This document shows positions 56,181 to 64,000 of a DNA stretch of 64,000 nucleotides, piece by piece. The DNA comes from Georgenia wutianyii (GTDB taxonomy: Bacteria > Actinomycetota > Actinomycetes > Actinomycetales > Actinomycetaceae). The notes under the pieces are model-generated. The model made no database searches, was not told where the DNA came from, and saw nothing but the letters and a program-made list of their open reading frames with translations. Where the stretch lies: NCBI RefSeq assembly GCF_006349365.1, contig NZ_CP040899.1, positions 2,356,001-2,420,000 on the forward strand, in the 5' to 3' direction. The translations under genes were made by a program, and so were the position numbers. Positions within the stretch are counted from its first letter, which is position 1. Every line of letters begins with the position of its first letter.

Positions 56181-56978
56181 TCAGGCGGGGGGCTTGACCA
56201 CCCGCAGCCGCCGCTCCTCGGGGGCGAGGCCCCGGGCGGCGAGCGCGCGGAGCGAGTCGGGGGTGTCGGCCCCGACGCGCACGTAGCACCCGGACAGCGC
56301 GTCGAGCCCGCCACCGGCGAGCGCGACGACGAGGGCGACGACGTCGGCCGGCTCGGTCCAGTCGGTGCGGTCGGCGTGCATGCACATCGACGTCGTCATG
56401 TCGGTGCGCACGACGCCGGGGGCGAGCTCGAAGCTGCGCAGCCCCTGCGCGAAGCCGGCCTCGTGCAGCGCCCCGCCGATACGGAACAGCGCCGTCTTGG
56501 ACACGTAGTAGGCCGTGGCGTCGACGCCGTCACGGGTGCCCGCGCCGGAGTTGACGTCGATGACGCGACCCCCGCCCCGGGCGAGCATCCCCGGCACGAC
56601 GGCGCGGGCGAGGAGGAACGGGCCGCGCACGTTCGTCTCGACGACCGACCACCACGTCTCGGGGTCGGCCTCCCACAGCGGCACCTCGGGGTCGATGGCG
56701 CCGGCGTTGTTCACCAGCAGGTCGATCGACCCGAGCTCGGCCTCGGCGCGCGAGACCGCGCGCTGCACGGCGACGACGTCGGTGACGTCGACGGGGAGGA
56801 CGACCGCGCGCACGCCCGCGGCGCGGACCTCCTCGGCGGTCTCCTCGAGCCTGCGCTCGTCCCGCGCCAGGAGGGCGACGTCGAGCCCGGCGGCGGCCAG
56901 GCCCAGGGCCAGGGCCCGCCCGATGCCCCGGGAGGCCCCGGAGACGAGGGCGGTGCGGGCCGCCGGGACCTCAGCCAC
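56181..56978 (-). CDS. Short-chain dehydrogenase/reductase
   Basis: 265 residues from the GTG at 56978, which overlaps the pheT end by 8 bases. The Rossmann motif GASRGIG, NNAG, a Ser in the DVNSGAG region and the catalytic YxxxK in AYYVSKTAL are present, so it is active in form. Asp/Arg in the cofactor loop suggests NADP. The substrate is unknown. It is translated with pheST, but functional coupling is doubtful. Confidence 0.88.
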   Translation of the reverse strand: MAEVPAARTALVSGASRGIGRALALGLAAAGLDVALLARDERRLEETAEEVRAAGVRAVVLPVDVTDVVAVQRAVSRAEAELGSIDLLVNNAGAIDPEVPLWEADPETWWSVVETNVRGPFLLARAVVPGMLARGGGRVIDVNSGAGTRDGVDATAYYVSKTALFRIGGALHEAGFAQGLRSFELAPGVVRTDMTTSMCMHADRTDWTEPADVVALVVALAGGGLDALSGCYVRVGADTPDSLRALAARGLAPEERRLRVVKPPA

Positions 56979-59553
56979 GGAGCACCGCGCCGACCCGCTC
57001 GGCCGCGAGGGCGACGACCCGCTCGCGCACGGCGGCGGTCTCCTCGGCCGTGAGCGTGCGGTCCGGGGCGCGCAGCCGCAGCGCGAAGGCGAGGGACTTC
57101 TTGCCCTCCCCGAGCTGCTCGCCGGTGTAGAGGTCGAAGAGCCGGACGTCCTCACCGAGCTCGCCGGCGCCCTCGCGGACGAGGGCGAGCACCTCCCCGG
57201 CCGGCACGTCGGCGTCGACGACGAGCGCGATGTCCTCCTTGCTCGGCGGGTAGGTGGAGACGGGCACCGGGACGACCAGCGCGTCCTCACCGGCTGCGCT
57301 CAGCGCGTCGAGGTCGAGCTCGAAGGCGACGGCGCCGCGCGGCAGGTCGAAGGCGGCCGCGACGCGCGGGTGCAGGGCACCTGCGTGGCCGACGACGGCG
57401 CCTCCCGCACGGACCTCTGCGCACTGGCCGGGGTGCCAGGGGGCGCGCTCGGCGGCAGCGAGCTCGACGCTCACGCCGACGGCCTCGGCGACGGCGTGGA
57501 CGGCGTCGACGGCGTCGGTCCAGTCGGCGGGGCGGCCCGGCCCCTGGACGCCGTCGGGCACGACCTTGCCGGTGATGACGCCCGCGACGTGGCGCGGCTG
57601 GCGCGGCACGGCGGCGGCGATGGCGGCGAGCTCGGCGTCCGAGGGACGCCCGCCGACGCCGGGCGAGGAGGCCACGCCCACCCCGGCGGGCCGGGTGACG
57701 AGCCCGAGCTCGTAGACGCGGGTGTCCTCCAGGCCGCGGCCGACGTTGCGGCGCGCGGTGTCCAGGAGCGTGTCGAGGAGCGTCGTGCGCATGAGGGGCG
57801 CGTCGTCGGCCATGGGGTTGGCCAGGCGCAGCGCGACGCGGCGCTCGTCGTCGGCGGGGAGCTGCTGCCGGTCGTGGGTGTCCCCGACGAACGGGTAGGA
57901 CAGCACCTCGACGAGCCCGAGGTCGGCCAGCGCCCGGGCGACGTCCCGCCGGCGGACCTGGTCGGCGGTGAGGCCGCGCCCTGCGGGGGCCGCGGGCAGG
58001 ACCGTGGGGATGTTGTCGTAGCCGTCGAGGCGGGCGACCTCCTCGACGAGGTGGGCCGGGCCGACGAGGTCGGGCCGCCAGCTCGGCGGGGTCACGGTGA
58101 CCACCCCGTCCTCCGGCTCGGAGACGGTGGCGCCGATCTCGCGGAGGAGGGCGACCACGCGCTCGGCCGGGTAGTCCACGCCGGTGAGGCGGCGCGGCTC
58201 GTCCAGTCGCATACGCACCGGCGCGGGCCGGGCGGTGCGGTCGAGGTCGGAGACGGCCGGGTCGGCGGTGCCGCCGCCGTACTCGACGAGCAGGTCGACG
58301 GCGCGCTGCGCGGCGACGGCCTGCAGCCGCGGGTCGACGCCGCGCTCGAAGCGCTTGGCGGCCTCGCTGGGCAGCTTGTGCCGGCGGGCGGTGCGCGCCA
58401 CGGAGACCGGGTCGAAGTGCGCGGCCTCGATGAGGACGTCGGTCGTCGTCGCGCTCACCTCGGTCTCGGCGCCGCCCATGACGCCGGCGAGCCCGAGGAC
58501 GCGCCCGCCGAGCTCGCCGTCGGGCGAGTCGGTGATGAGGAGGTCCTCGATGTGCAGGGTGCGGCGCACGTCGTCGAGGGTGGTGAGCTCGTCCCCCACC
58601 CGGCCGCGGCGCACCATGATCGGCGCGTGGACGGTGGCGAGGTCGTAGGCGTGCAGCGGCTGCCCGAGGTCGAGCATGACGTAGTTCGTCACGTCGACGG
58701 CGAGGGAGATCGGGCGCATCCCGGCCTGGGTGAGCCGTTCGGTCATCCACGCCGGGGAGGGCGCCGAGGGGTCGATGCCGCGCACGATGCGGGTGACGAA
58801 GCGGTCGCAGCCGACGTTGCCGGCGATGGGCGCGGCGTCGTCGACCTCGACGGGGAAGCCGTCCTCGGTCGCGGCGGGCGGCGTCCCCCCGGGGAGGTTC
58901 TCCGCCAGCCCGGGGTCGGTGAAGGCCGCGCCGGTGGCGTGGGAGTACTCCCGCGCGATGCCGCGCATGGCGAAGCAGTAGCCACGGTCGGGGGTGACGT
59001 TGACCTCGAGCACCTCGGCGCCCAGGCCGAGCAGGGCGATGGCGTCGGAGCCCGGGGCGGGGACCTCGGTGCCGGGGAGGAACTCGCGCAGCACGATGAT
59101 GCCGGAGTGGTCCTCGCCGAGGCCGAGCTCGCGGGCCGAGCAGATCATGCCGTCGGAGGTGTGGCCGTAGGTCTTGCGGGCGGCGATGTGGAAGTCGCCG
59201 GGCAGCGTGGTGCCGGGCAGCGCGACGACGACGTCGTCCCCGACGGTGAAGTTGTGCGCGCCGCAGACGATGCCCCGCGAGGGGACGTCCGCGGGCTCCT
59301 TGCCCTCACCGGGGGCGTCGTTGTGCTCCGGGCCGACGTCGACCCGGCAGTAGTTGATCGACTTGCCGTTCTTGTGCTCCTCGGTCACCACGGAGAGCAC
59401 GCGGCCGACGACGAGCGGGCCGGTCACGGCGGGCGGGATGATCTGCTCGGGCTCCAGGCCGACGCGCACGAGGTCCGCGGCGAGGTCGGCGGCGGTGGTG
59501 CCCGGTGCGACGGTGACGTGCTCGGCGAGCCAGCTGAGCGGGACGTACGGCAT
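56971..59553 (-). CDS. pheT: Phenylalanyl-tRNA synthetase beta subunit
   Basis: 860 residues from the ATG at 59553; a much longer open frame upstream is out of pheS frame and spurious. An N-terminal tRNA-binding (OB) domain, the editing B3/B4 domain, the catalytic-like core (RAPLMRTTLLDTLLDTAR-type) and a C-terminal anticodon-binding domain (VPVSTYPPSKEDIALVVD, then RLRAPDRTLTAEE) are present. Together with PheS it forms the heterotetramer that charges tRNA-Phe. The gap to pheS is 2 bases. Confidence 0.96.
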   Translation of the reverse strand: MPYVPLSWLAEHVTVAPGTTAADLAADLVRVGLEPEQIIPPAVTGPLVVGRVLSVVTEEHKNGKSINYCRVDVGPEHNDAPGEGKEPADVPSRGIVCGAHNFTVGDDVVVALPGTTLPGDFHIAARKTYGHTSDGMICSARELGLGEDHSGIIVLREFLPGTEVPAPGSDAIALLGLGAEVLEVNVTPDRGYCFAMRGIAREYSHATGAAFTDPGLAENLPGGTPPAATEDGFPVEVDDAAPIAGNVGCDRFVTRIVRGIDPSAPSPAWMTERLTQAGMRPISLAVDVTNYVMLDLGQPLHAYDLATVHAPIMVRRGRVGDELTTLDDVRRTLHIEDLLITDSPDGELGGRVLGLAGVMGGAETEVSATTTDVLIEAAHFDPVSVARTARRHKLPSEAAKRFERGVDPRLQAVAAQRAVDLLVEYGGGTADPAVSDLDRTARPAPVRMRLDEPRRLTGVDYPAERVVALLREIGATVSEPEDGVVTVTPPSWRPDLVGPAHLVEEVARLDGYDNIPTVLPAAPAGRGLTADQVRRRDVARALADLGLVEVLSYPFVGDTHDRQQLPADDERRVALRLANPMADDAPLMRTTLLDTLLDTARRNVGRGLEDTRVYELGLVTRPAGVGVASSPGVGGRPSDAELAAIAAAVPRQPRHVAGVITGKVVPDGVQGPGRPADWTDAVDAVHAVAEAVGVSVELAAAERAPWHPGQCAEVRAGGAVVGHAGALHPRVAAAFDLPRGAVAFELDLDALSAAGEDALVVPVPVSTYPPSKEDIALVVDADVPAGEVLALVREGAGELGEDVRLFDLYTGEQLGEGKKSLAFALRLRAPDRTLTAEETAAVRERVVALAAERVGAVLRG

Positions 59554-59555
59554 GG

Positions 59556-60623
59556 TCAGTGCCCCTTTCCGGTGGTGCCGAACTGGAGGGAGAAGCGCAT
59601 GTCGCCCTCGACGATGTCGTGCATGTCGGCGATGCCGTGGCGCAGCATGAGGGCGCGCTCGGTGCCGACACCGAAGGCGAAGCCGGTGTACTCCTCGGGG
59701 TCGATGCCCGCGGCGAGGAGCACCTGCGGGTTGACCATGCCGCAGCCGCCCCACTCGATCCAGCCGGCGCCGCCCTTCTTCTGGGGGAACCACAGGTCCA
59801 TCTCGGCGCTCGGCTCGGTGAAGGGGAAGAAGCTCGGGCGCAGGCGGGTGCGGGCCTCGGGGCCGAACATCGCGCGGGCGAAGTGGTCGAGGGTGCCCTT
59901 GAGGTGGGCCATGGTCAGGCCCTTGTCGACGGCGAGCCCCTCGACCTGGTGGAACACCGGGGTGTGGGTGGCGTCGAGGGCGTCGTTGCGGAACACCTTG
60001 CCGGGGCAGGCGATGTAGATCGGCAGCTCGCGGCTGAGCATGGTGCGCGCCTGGACCGGGGAGGTGTGGGTGCGCAGGACGAGGCCGGGGGTCTCCTGCT
60101 CGGCGGTGCCCTGGACGTAGAAGGTGTCGGCCATCTGGCGGGCCGGGTGGTCCGGGCCGTGGTTGAGCGCGTCGAAGTTCAGCCACTCGTGCTCGACCTC
60201 GGGGCCCTCGGCGATGTCCCAGCCCATGGAGACGAAGAAGTCGCCGATCTCCTCCTGGATGGTCTCCAGGGGGTGGCGGGCGCCGCGCGGACGACGCTCG
60301 ACGGGCAGGGTGACGTCGACCCGCTCCTCGCGCAGCCGGCGCTCCTCCTCCTGCGCCTCGAGCTCGCTCTGGCGGGCGGCGATCGCCTGCTGCAGCCGGC
60401 CGCGCGCCTGGCCGAGGAGCTTGCCCGCGGTCGCCTTGTCCTTGGGGTCGAGGCGCCCGATCTCGCGGTTGGCGAGGGTGAGTGGGGCGGCGTCGCCGGT
60501 GTGCGCGAGCCGCGCCGTCTTGAGCTCCTCGAGGGTGGCAGCCGCGGCGAGGGCGGCCAGGCCGGCCTCGACGGCTGCCGCGACGCCGTCGGCGTCGAGG
60601 GGGGACAGAGGTGAAGTGGTCAT
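59556..60623 (-). CDS. pheS: Phenylalanyl-tRNA synthetase alpha subunit
   Basis: 355 residues from the ATG at 60623 (GGAAGG site). An N-terminal coiled coil (about 60-110) precedes the class II catalytic core with [25 protein letters not shown]-like [30 protein letters not shown] and [18 protein letters not shown]. The upstream 200 bases show TACAGT (60674-60669) as a -10 box but no T-box or Phe-rich leader peptide. Confidence 0.96.
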   Translation of the reverse strand: MTTSPLSPLDADGVAAAVEAGLAALAAAATLEELKTARLAHTGDAAPLTLANREIGRLDPKDKATAGKLLGQARGRLQQAIAARQSELEAQEEERRLREERVDVTLPVERRPRGARHPLETIQEEIGDFFVSMGWDIAEGPEVEHEWLNFDALNHGPDHPARQMADTFYVQGTAEQETPGLVLRTHTSPVQARTMLSRELPIYIACPGKVFRNDALDATHTPVFHQVEGLAVDKGLTMAHLKGTLDHFARAMFGPEARTRLRPSFFPFTEPSAEMDLWFPQKKGGAGWIEWGGCGMVNPQVLLAAGIDPEEYTGFAFGVGTERALMLRHGIADMHDIVEGDMRFSLQFGTTGKGH

Positions 60624-60829
60624 GCGAACCTTCCGAGCGTCGTCGTGCCTGTCGGCATCCAGCACAGGACTGTAGTCGTGCTGCCCGCTCGGGCTCGGGG
60701 GCGTCCGCTACGGTGCGGAGCCGGGGCGCCTCAGCGCTGGGCCCGAACGGGCCTGCTAAATCGGCTCTCACCCCACATGCGCCCCACCTTACCGGCCGCC
60801 CTCTCGGGGGGCGTGCGGAGTTGCCGAGG

Positions 60830-61483
60830 TCACGCCTGCTCGCCCGTGAGCGGCAGCCTCGCCCTGACCTCGTGGAGCGGGCCGCCGCTGCGGCCGGCCC
60901 CAAGGTGGGACTCGACGAGCTCGACCTCCCGCGCCGTCCACTCCGGGCCGCGGTAGACGGACAGGGCGTGGGCGACCGCGGGCAGGTCGACGGCAGGACC
61001 ACGCCCCGGACGACGGTCGCCGCGTCCCGAGCGCCGCCGGCGGTCGGACCTCTCCCGCTGTGCGCGGGCACTGAGCCGGGCGACGGTGAGGTGCGCCCGG
61101 TGCCGGTCGCGGGGCTCGAGGCGCGAGATGTCCTCCCCCGCCGCCTCGACCCGACCCATGAGGCGGGTGAGGGCCCGCTCGTCGCCGTCGACGACGCGGA
61201 CCCCCACCCAGAGGGTCGCGCCGGAGAAGACGCCCGCGCCGGCGAGCTGTACCTGCAGCGGCGCGGTGCTCGCGGTGACGGCGCCGAGCGTCTCGGCGAG
61301 GTCCTCGAGCGCGCCGTCGGGCACCTCGCCGTAGAACGCGAGCGTGACGTGGCGCTGCTCGGGCGGGACCCAGCGCAGCGGCGGCGGCCCGGCGTCGAGG
61401 GAGCCGGGGGCGACGCCGTCGAGGGCGTGGGCGAGGTGCTCGAGCACCTCGGCCGGGGGCCGCAAGGAGGCGAAGAGCCGCAT
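60830..61483 (-). CDS. thpR: RNA 2',3'-cyclic phosphodiesterase / 2'-5' RNA ligase (ThpR-like)
   Basis: 217 residues from the ATG at 61483. The two HxTx motifs of the 2H family are RHVTLAF and AHLTVAR. A basic insert just after the second motif (RSDRRRRSGRGDRRPGRG) is not found in typical homologues and may contact RNA. It hydrolyses 2',3'-cyclic phosphates in vitro in related proteins; the cellular role is unclear. Confidence 0.85.
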   Translation of the reverse strand: MRLFASLRPPAEVLEHLAHALDGVAPGSLDAGPPPLRWVPPEQRHVTLAFYGEVPDGALEDLAETLGAVTASTAPLQVQLAGAGVFSGATLWVGVRVVDGDERALTRLMGRVEAAGEDISRLEPRDRHRAHLTVARLSARAQRERSDRRRRSGRGDRRPGRGPAVDLPAVAHALSVYRGPEWTAREVELVESHLGAGRSGGPLHEVRARLPLTGEQA

Positions 61484-61616
61484 GCTGCCATCCCACCACG
61501 GCCGGCCGACCGACCCCACCTCTGGGACGCCCCTTTGCGGTGCGCCGGGGCGGTTGCAGGGGGTGTCCCCGGGCCGGGAGGGGTGTCCCAGGCGGTTGTG
61601 TGGGGGCGGGGCTGGG

Positions 61617-62465
61617 TCAGTCGGGGGCGCGGCGCTGGGCACGCGCGGAGGCGTAGAGGCACAGCGTCGCGGCCGTCGCGACGTTGAGGGACTCGGCCAG
61701 CCCGTGGATGGGCACCCGCACGACGGCGTCGGCCAGGTCCCGCTCCTCGGGGCGCAGTCCGTGGGCCTCGTTCCCGAAGAGCCAGGCGGTGGGCCGGCGC
61801 AGGTCCGGCACGACCACGTCGGGCACGGGGGCGAGGGCGGCGTCGGCGAGGTCGTCGACGTCCCACTCACCGTCCGCGGCGGCAGCGAGCACCTGGAGGC
61901 CGTCGACGCGCAGCCGGGCCGTCGTCGCGACGAGGTCCTCCACCGGCACGACGGGCAGGTGGAACAGCGACCCGGCCGTCGACCGGACGACCTTGGGGTT
62001 GTGCGGGTCCGTGCTGTCCGGGCCGAGGACGACGGCGTCGGCCCCGGCGGCGTCGGCAGCGCGGACGATGGTGCCGAGGTTGCCCGGGTCCGCCGCCCAC
62101 GGCAGGACGGCGACCAGCCGCAGCGGCCCGGCGGGCAGCGCGACGTCGGGCTCGGTGCGGACGACGGCGAGCGCGCCCTGGGCGTCCCCGCTCATCGCCG
62201 CGAGGACCTCGGGGGTAGCGAGGTGGACGTGGCGCACGGTCACGCGTGCCTCGGCGAGGATCTCGGGGTGGCGGTCGGCCGCCTCCTCGGTGAGGTAGAG
62301 GTCGCGCACCCGCTCGGGCGCGTGCCGGACCACCTCACGCACGCCCTGCGGGCCCTCGACGAGGAACTGGCCGTGGCGCCGACGTGCCGAACGCCCGGAC
62401 AGCCGCTTGACCATCGCGACCCGATCGGATCGGGGGTTGGTCAGCAGGTCCGGGCGTTCGGTCAT
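61617..62465 (-). CDS. SpoU/TrmH-family rRNA/tRNA 2'-O-methyltransferase
   Basis: 282 residues. An N-terminal substrate-binding domain (RRRHGQFLVEGPQGVREVV) and a SPOUT knot domain with PGNLGTIVRAADAAGADAVVL, WLFGNEAHGL and IPMxGxxxSLNV-like VPIHGLAESLNVATAATLCLY are present. Its position after rplT matches Rv1644 (tsnR) of mycobacteria. It is probably a 23S methyltransferase; the site is not predictable. Confidence 0.92.
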   Translation of the reverse strand: MTERPDLLTNPRSDRVAMVKRLSGRSARRRHGQFLVEGPQGVREVVRHAPERVRDLYLTEEAADRHPEILAEARVTVRHVHLATPEVLAAMSGDAQGALAVVRTEPDVALPAGPLRLVAVLPWAADPGNLGTIVRAADAAGADAVVLGPDSTDPHNPKVVRSTAGSLFHLPVVPVEDLVATTARLRVDGLQVLAAAADGEWDVDDLADAALAPVPDVVVPDLRRPTAWLFGNEAHGLRPEERDLADAVVRVPIHGLAESLNVATAATLCLYASARAQRRAPD

Positions 62466-62473
62466 CGAAGGTG

Positions 62474-62854
62474 TCAGGCGACGGGCGCGTTGACGTCCTC
62501 GGGAAGGTTCGCCTTGGCGAGCTCGACGAGCTTGGCGAAGGCAGCCGGCTCGTTGACCGCGAGCTCGGCGAGCATGCGGCGGTCGACCTCGACACCAGCG
62601 GCCTTGAGGCCCTGGATGAAGCGGTTGTAGGTCATGCCCTCGGCGCGGACCGCAGCGTTGATGCGCTGGATCCAGAGCCGGCGGAAGTCACCCTTGCGCG
62701 CCTTGCGGTCGCGGTAGTTGTAGGTGAGCGAGTGGGTGACCTGCTCCTTGGCCTTGCGGTACAGGCGCGAGCGCTGGCCGCGGTAACCGCTGGCCCGCTC
62801 GAGGGTCGTCCTGCGCTTCTTGTGGGCGTTGACCGCCCGCTTGACGCGTGCCAC
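62474..62854 (-). CDS. rplT: 50S ribosomal protein L20
   Basis: 126 residues from the GTG at 62854 with an AAGGAGA site. [24 protein letters not shown] start, [20 protein letters not shown] and [21 protein letters not shown] are hallmark. L20 binds 23S early in assembly and represses the infC-rpmI-rplT operon in several bacteria. The C-terminus is slightly longer than in E. coli (117 residues). Confidence 0.97.
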   Translation of the reverse strand: MARVKRAVNAHKKRRTTLERASGYRGQRSRLYRKAKEQVTHSLTYNYRDRKARKGDFRRLWIQRINAAVRAEGMTYNRFIQGLKAAGVEVDRRMLAELAVNEPAAFAKLVELAKANLPEDVNAPVA

Positions 62855-62881
62855 GTCTTGTCTCCTTAGTAGTGGGGCGGC

Positions 62882-63076
62882 TTACTTGCCGAGCAGCTTC
62901 TTGATCCCGGGGGCGTCAGCCGCCGAGACCGCCTTGTCCAGGGCCAGGCGGCGGGTGCGCCGGCTGGACTTGGCCTCGAAGAGGTGCCGGCGGTTCGCCT
63001 GCTCGCGCATGAGCTTGCCGCTACCGGTGGTGCGGAAACGCTTCTTGGCACCGGAGTGCGTCTTGTTCTTCGGCAT
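62882..63076 (-). CDS. rpmI: 50S ribosomal protein L35
   Basis: 64 residues, starting [20 protein letters not shown] and containing the basic core [16 protein letters not shown], as in other L35 proteins. It lies between infC and rplT in the conserved operon. An upstream perfect palindrome (63095-63114) is placed to affect its translation. Confidence 0.96.
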   Translation of the reverse strand: MPKNKTHSGAKKRFRTTGSGKLMREQANRRHLFEAKSSRRTRRLALDKAVSAADAPGIKKLLGK

Positions 63077-63094
63077 TGTCTCTTCCTTACTCCG

Positions 63095-63114
63095 GGCCGT
63101 GCCCGGGCACGGCC
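63095..63114 (-). promoter_or_regulatory. Palindrome in the infC-rpmI gap
   Basis: GGCCGTGCCCGGGCACGGCC is a perfect 20-bp palindrome, 19 bases before the rpmI start. A second stem, GCGTAGC (63147-63153) with GCTACGC (63158-63164), encloses the infC stop codon. Both could form in the mRNA and act in translational control of L35/L20, or in partial termination. Confidence 0.5.
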
Positions 63115-63158
63115 ATGTCTGCCGGCTGGCGCCGGTTCCTGGCGTCGCGTAGCGGCTG

Positions 63159-63803
63159 CTACGCCTCCTGCTCGGTCTGCTCGACCGGCGTCGTCTCGGC
63201 CTGCTCGACCGACTGCTCGGACTGCTGGGCCTCGGCGGCCTCGGCCTCCTTGCGCTCGCGGGTGCGGCGCTGCTCGCTCTTCGCCCCGCCCTGCTTCTTC
63301 TTGTGCGGGCCGATGACCATGGTCATGTTTCGGCCGTCCAGCCGCGGGGAGCTCTCGATCGAGCCGAGGTCGCTGACGTCCTCGGCGAGGCGCTGCAGCA
63401 GGCGCATGCCCATCTCCGGGCGCGACTGCTCACGCCCGCGGAACATGATCATGACCTTGACCTTGTCGCCGCCCTCGAGGAACCGGACGACGTGCCCCTT
63501 CTTGGTGGCGTAGTCGTGCGGGTCGATCTTGAGGCGGAACCGGATCTCCTTGAGCGAGGTGTTGGCCTGGTTCCGACGTGCCTCGCGCGCCTTCTGGGCG
63601 GACTCGTACTTGAACTTTCCGTAGTCCATGAGCTTGGCCACGGGGGGACGCGCGTCAGGCGCGACCTCCACGAGGTCCAGATCGGCCTCCTGGGCCAGAC
63701 GCAGTGCGTCCTCGACGCGGACGACACCCACCTGCTCACCGCCCGGTCCCACAAGGCGGACCTCGGGGACTCGGATGCGGTCGTTGATACGGGGCTCGCT
63801 GAT
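63159..63803 (-). CDS. infC: Translation initiation factor IF-3, probable AUC start
   Basis: 214 residues if it starts at ATC 63803-63801. The conserved IF-3 beginning [25 protein letters not shown] is encoded immediately after this ATC, and AGGAGG lies about 8 bases before it, while a TAA stop occurs 10 codons further upstream with no ATG, GTG, TTG or CTG between. The first canonical start, GTG at 63752, would remove 17 conserved residues. The rest ([33 protein letters not shown] [15 protein letters not shown]) is normal, ending in a long Glu/Gln-rich tail. AUU/AUC starts allow IF-3 to limit its own synthesis. Confidence 0.92.
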   Translation of the reverse strand: MSEPRINDRIRVPEVRLVGPGGEQVGVVRVEDALRLAQEADLDLVEVAPDARPPVAKLMDYGKFKYESAQKAREARRNQANTSLKEIRFRLKIDPHDYATKKGHVVRFLEGGDKVKVMIMFRGREQSRPEMGMRLLQRLAEDVSDLGSIESSPRLDGRNMTMVIGPHKKKQGGAKSEQRRTRERKEAEAAEAQQSEQSVEQAETTPVEQTEQEA

Positions 63804-64000
63804 GTGCTGCTCCTCCTGCTCGTCGCGGTCTGCTTACGAAGAAGGCCTCCGTTCGCAGGTGCGCACGGAGGCCTCGCAGGGTCGCTGCACGGCGGGTGCC
63901 GTACGAGGAGACTTGCGTCTCCAACGACCTGGACCCAGCCCCTGTCGCTCTTGCGAGACGGTCGGGACGAGGTGGGAGAGAGCTCCGCTTGCACACCGGA
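63804..64000 (-). promoter_or_regulatory. Structured infC leader, cut by window edge
   Basis: 197 bases upstream of infC with no open frame. A 10-bp perfect stem AGGCCTCCGT (63843-63852) / ACGGAGGCCT (63865-63874) is followed on the minus strand by TTCTTCG, like a terminator. A second stem GGAGAC (63907-63912) / GTCTCC (63917-63922) is capped by a GCAA tetraloop. Such leaders regulate the IF3-L35-L20 operon elsewhere by attenuation; the promoter is probably outside the window. Confidence 0.6.

Noticed and set aside
59554..61866. A 770-residue upstream extension of the pheT frame
   Set aside because: It overlaps pheS and thpR in another frame. PheT homologues start at MPYVPLSWLAEHV, exactly at 59553.

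Overview
The window is a chromosomal segment of a high-GC actinobacterium. The evidence is strong GC bias in third codon positions, many GTG starts, TAnnnT -10 boxes directly in front of start codons (leaderless transcripts), SteA/SteB, a 16S-23S-5S operon without spacer tRNA genes, and gene orders well known from Actinomycetota. Gene content and order fit the order Micrococcales; I cannot name the genus. Most genes, including the rRNA operon, lie on the minus strand.

Layout. 1-14 kb is accessory: the tail of a TetR-like regulator, a sortase-anchored choice-of-anchor A protein preceded by a tandem palindromic operator, a leaderless ArsR/SRPBCC pair, a fructosamine-kinase-like gene, then a two-component locus (OmpR-type response regulator, degenerate Hpt protein, three exported proteins with SipW-type signals, sensor kinase), a sirtuin, an HdeD-lipase fusion, an aldo/keto reductase and a second ArsR/SRPBCC operon with a truncated SnoaL-like gene and a TfoX-like gene. 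14.7-19.3 kb holds tRNA-Ala(GGC) and the conserved proA / small membrane protein / nadD / membrane protein / rsfS / histidine-phosphatase cluster. ctaA and an AlkD-like gene follow on the plus strand.

21-37 kb is the conserved actinobacterial block, read on the minus strand: TPR protein, HAD phosphatase, small protein, tlyA, nadK, recN, steA, steB, MraY-like glycosyltransferase, murJ, GT4 glycosyltransferase, pyrG, Nudix hydrolase. It joins DNA repair, NAD supply, rRNA methylation, cell separation and wall-precursor flipping. The TPR protein has a long Arg/Gly/Tyr repeat head and an acidic tail, and sits directly behind the rRNA operon (37258-42386) with no visible promoter of its own.

43-54 kb holds tyrS, a 3-methyladenine glycosylase and the complete argCJBDFRGH operon, whose cistrons overlap at nearly every junction and which has a leaderless promoter next to a candidate ARG box. 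54-64 kb holds small accessory genes and then the translation block infC-rpmI-rplT-rRNA methyltransferase and pheS-pheT. infC has no canonical start codon in the right place and appears to start at AUC, behind a structured leader.

No insertion sequence, prophage or CRISPR array was seen. The most promising leads are the signalling/export locus with an Hpt protein lacking its histidine, the tandem palindromes at 2477-2518, and the rRNA-linked Arg/Gly-rich TPR protein.
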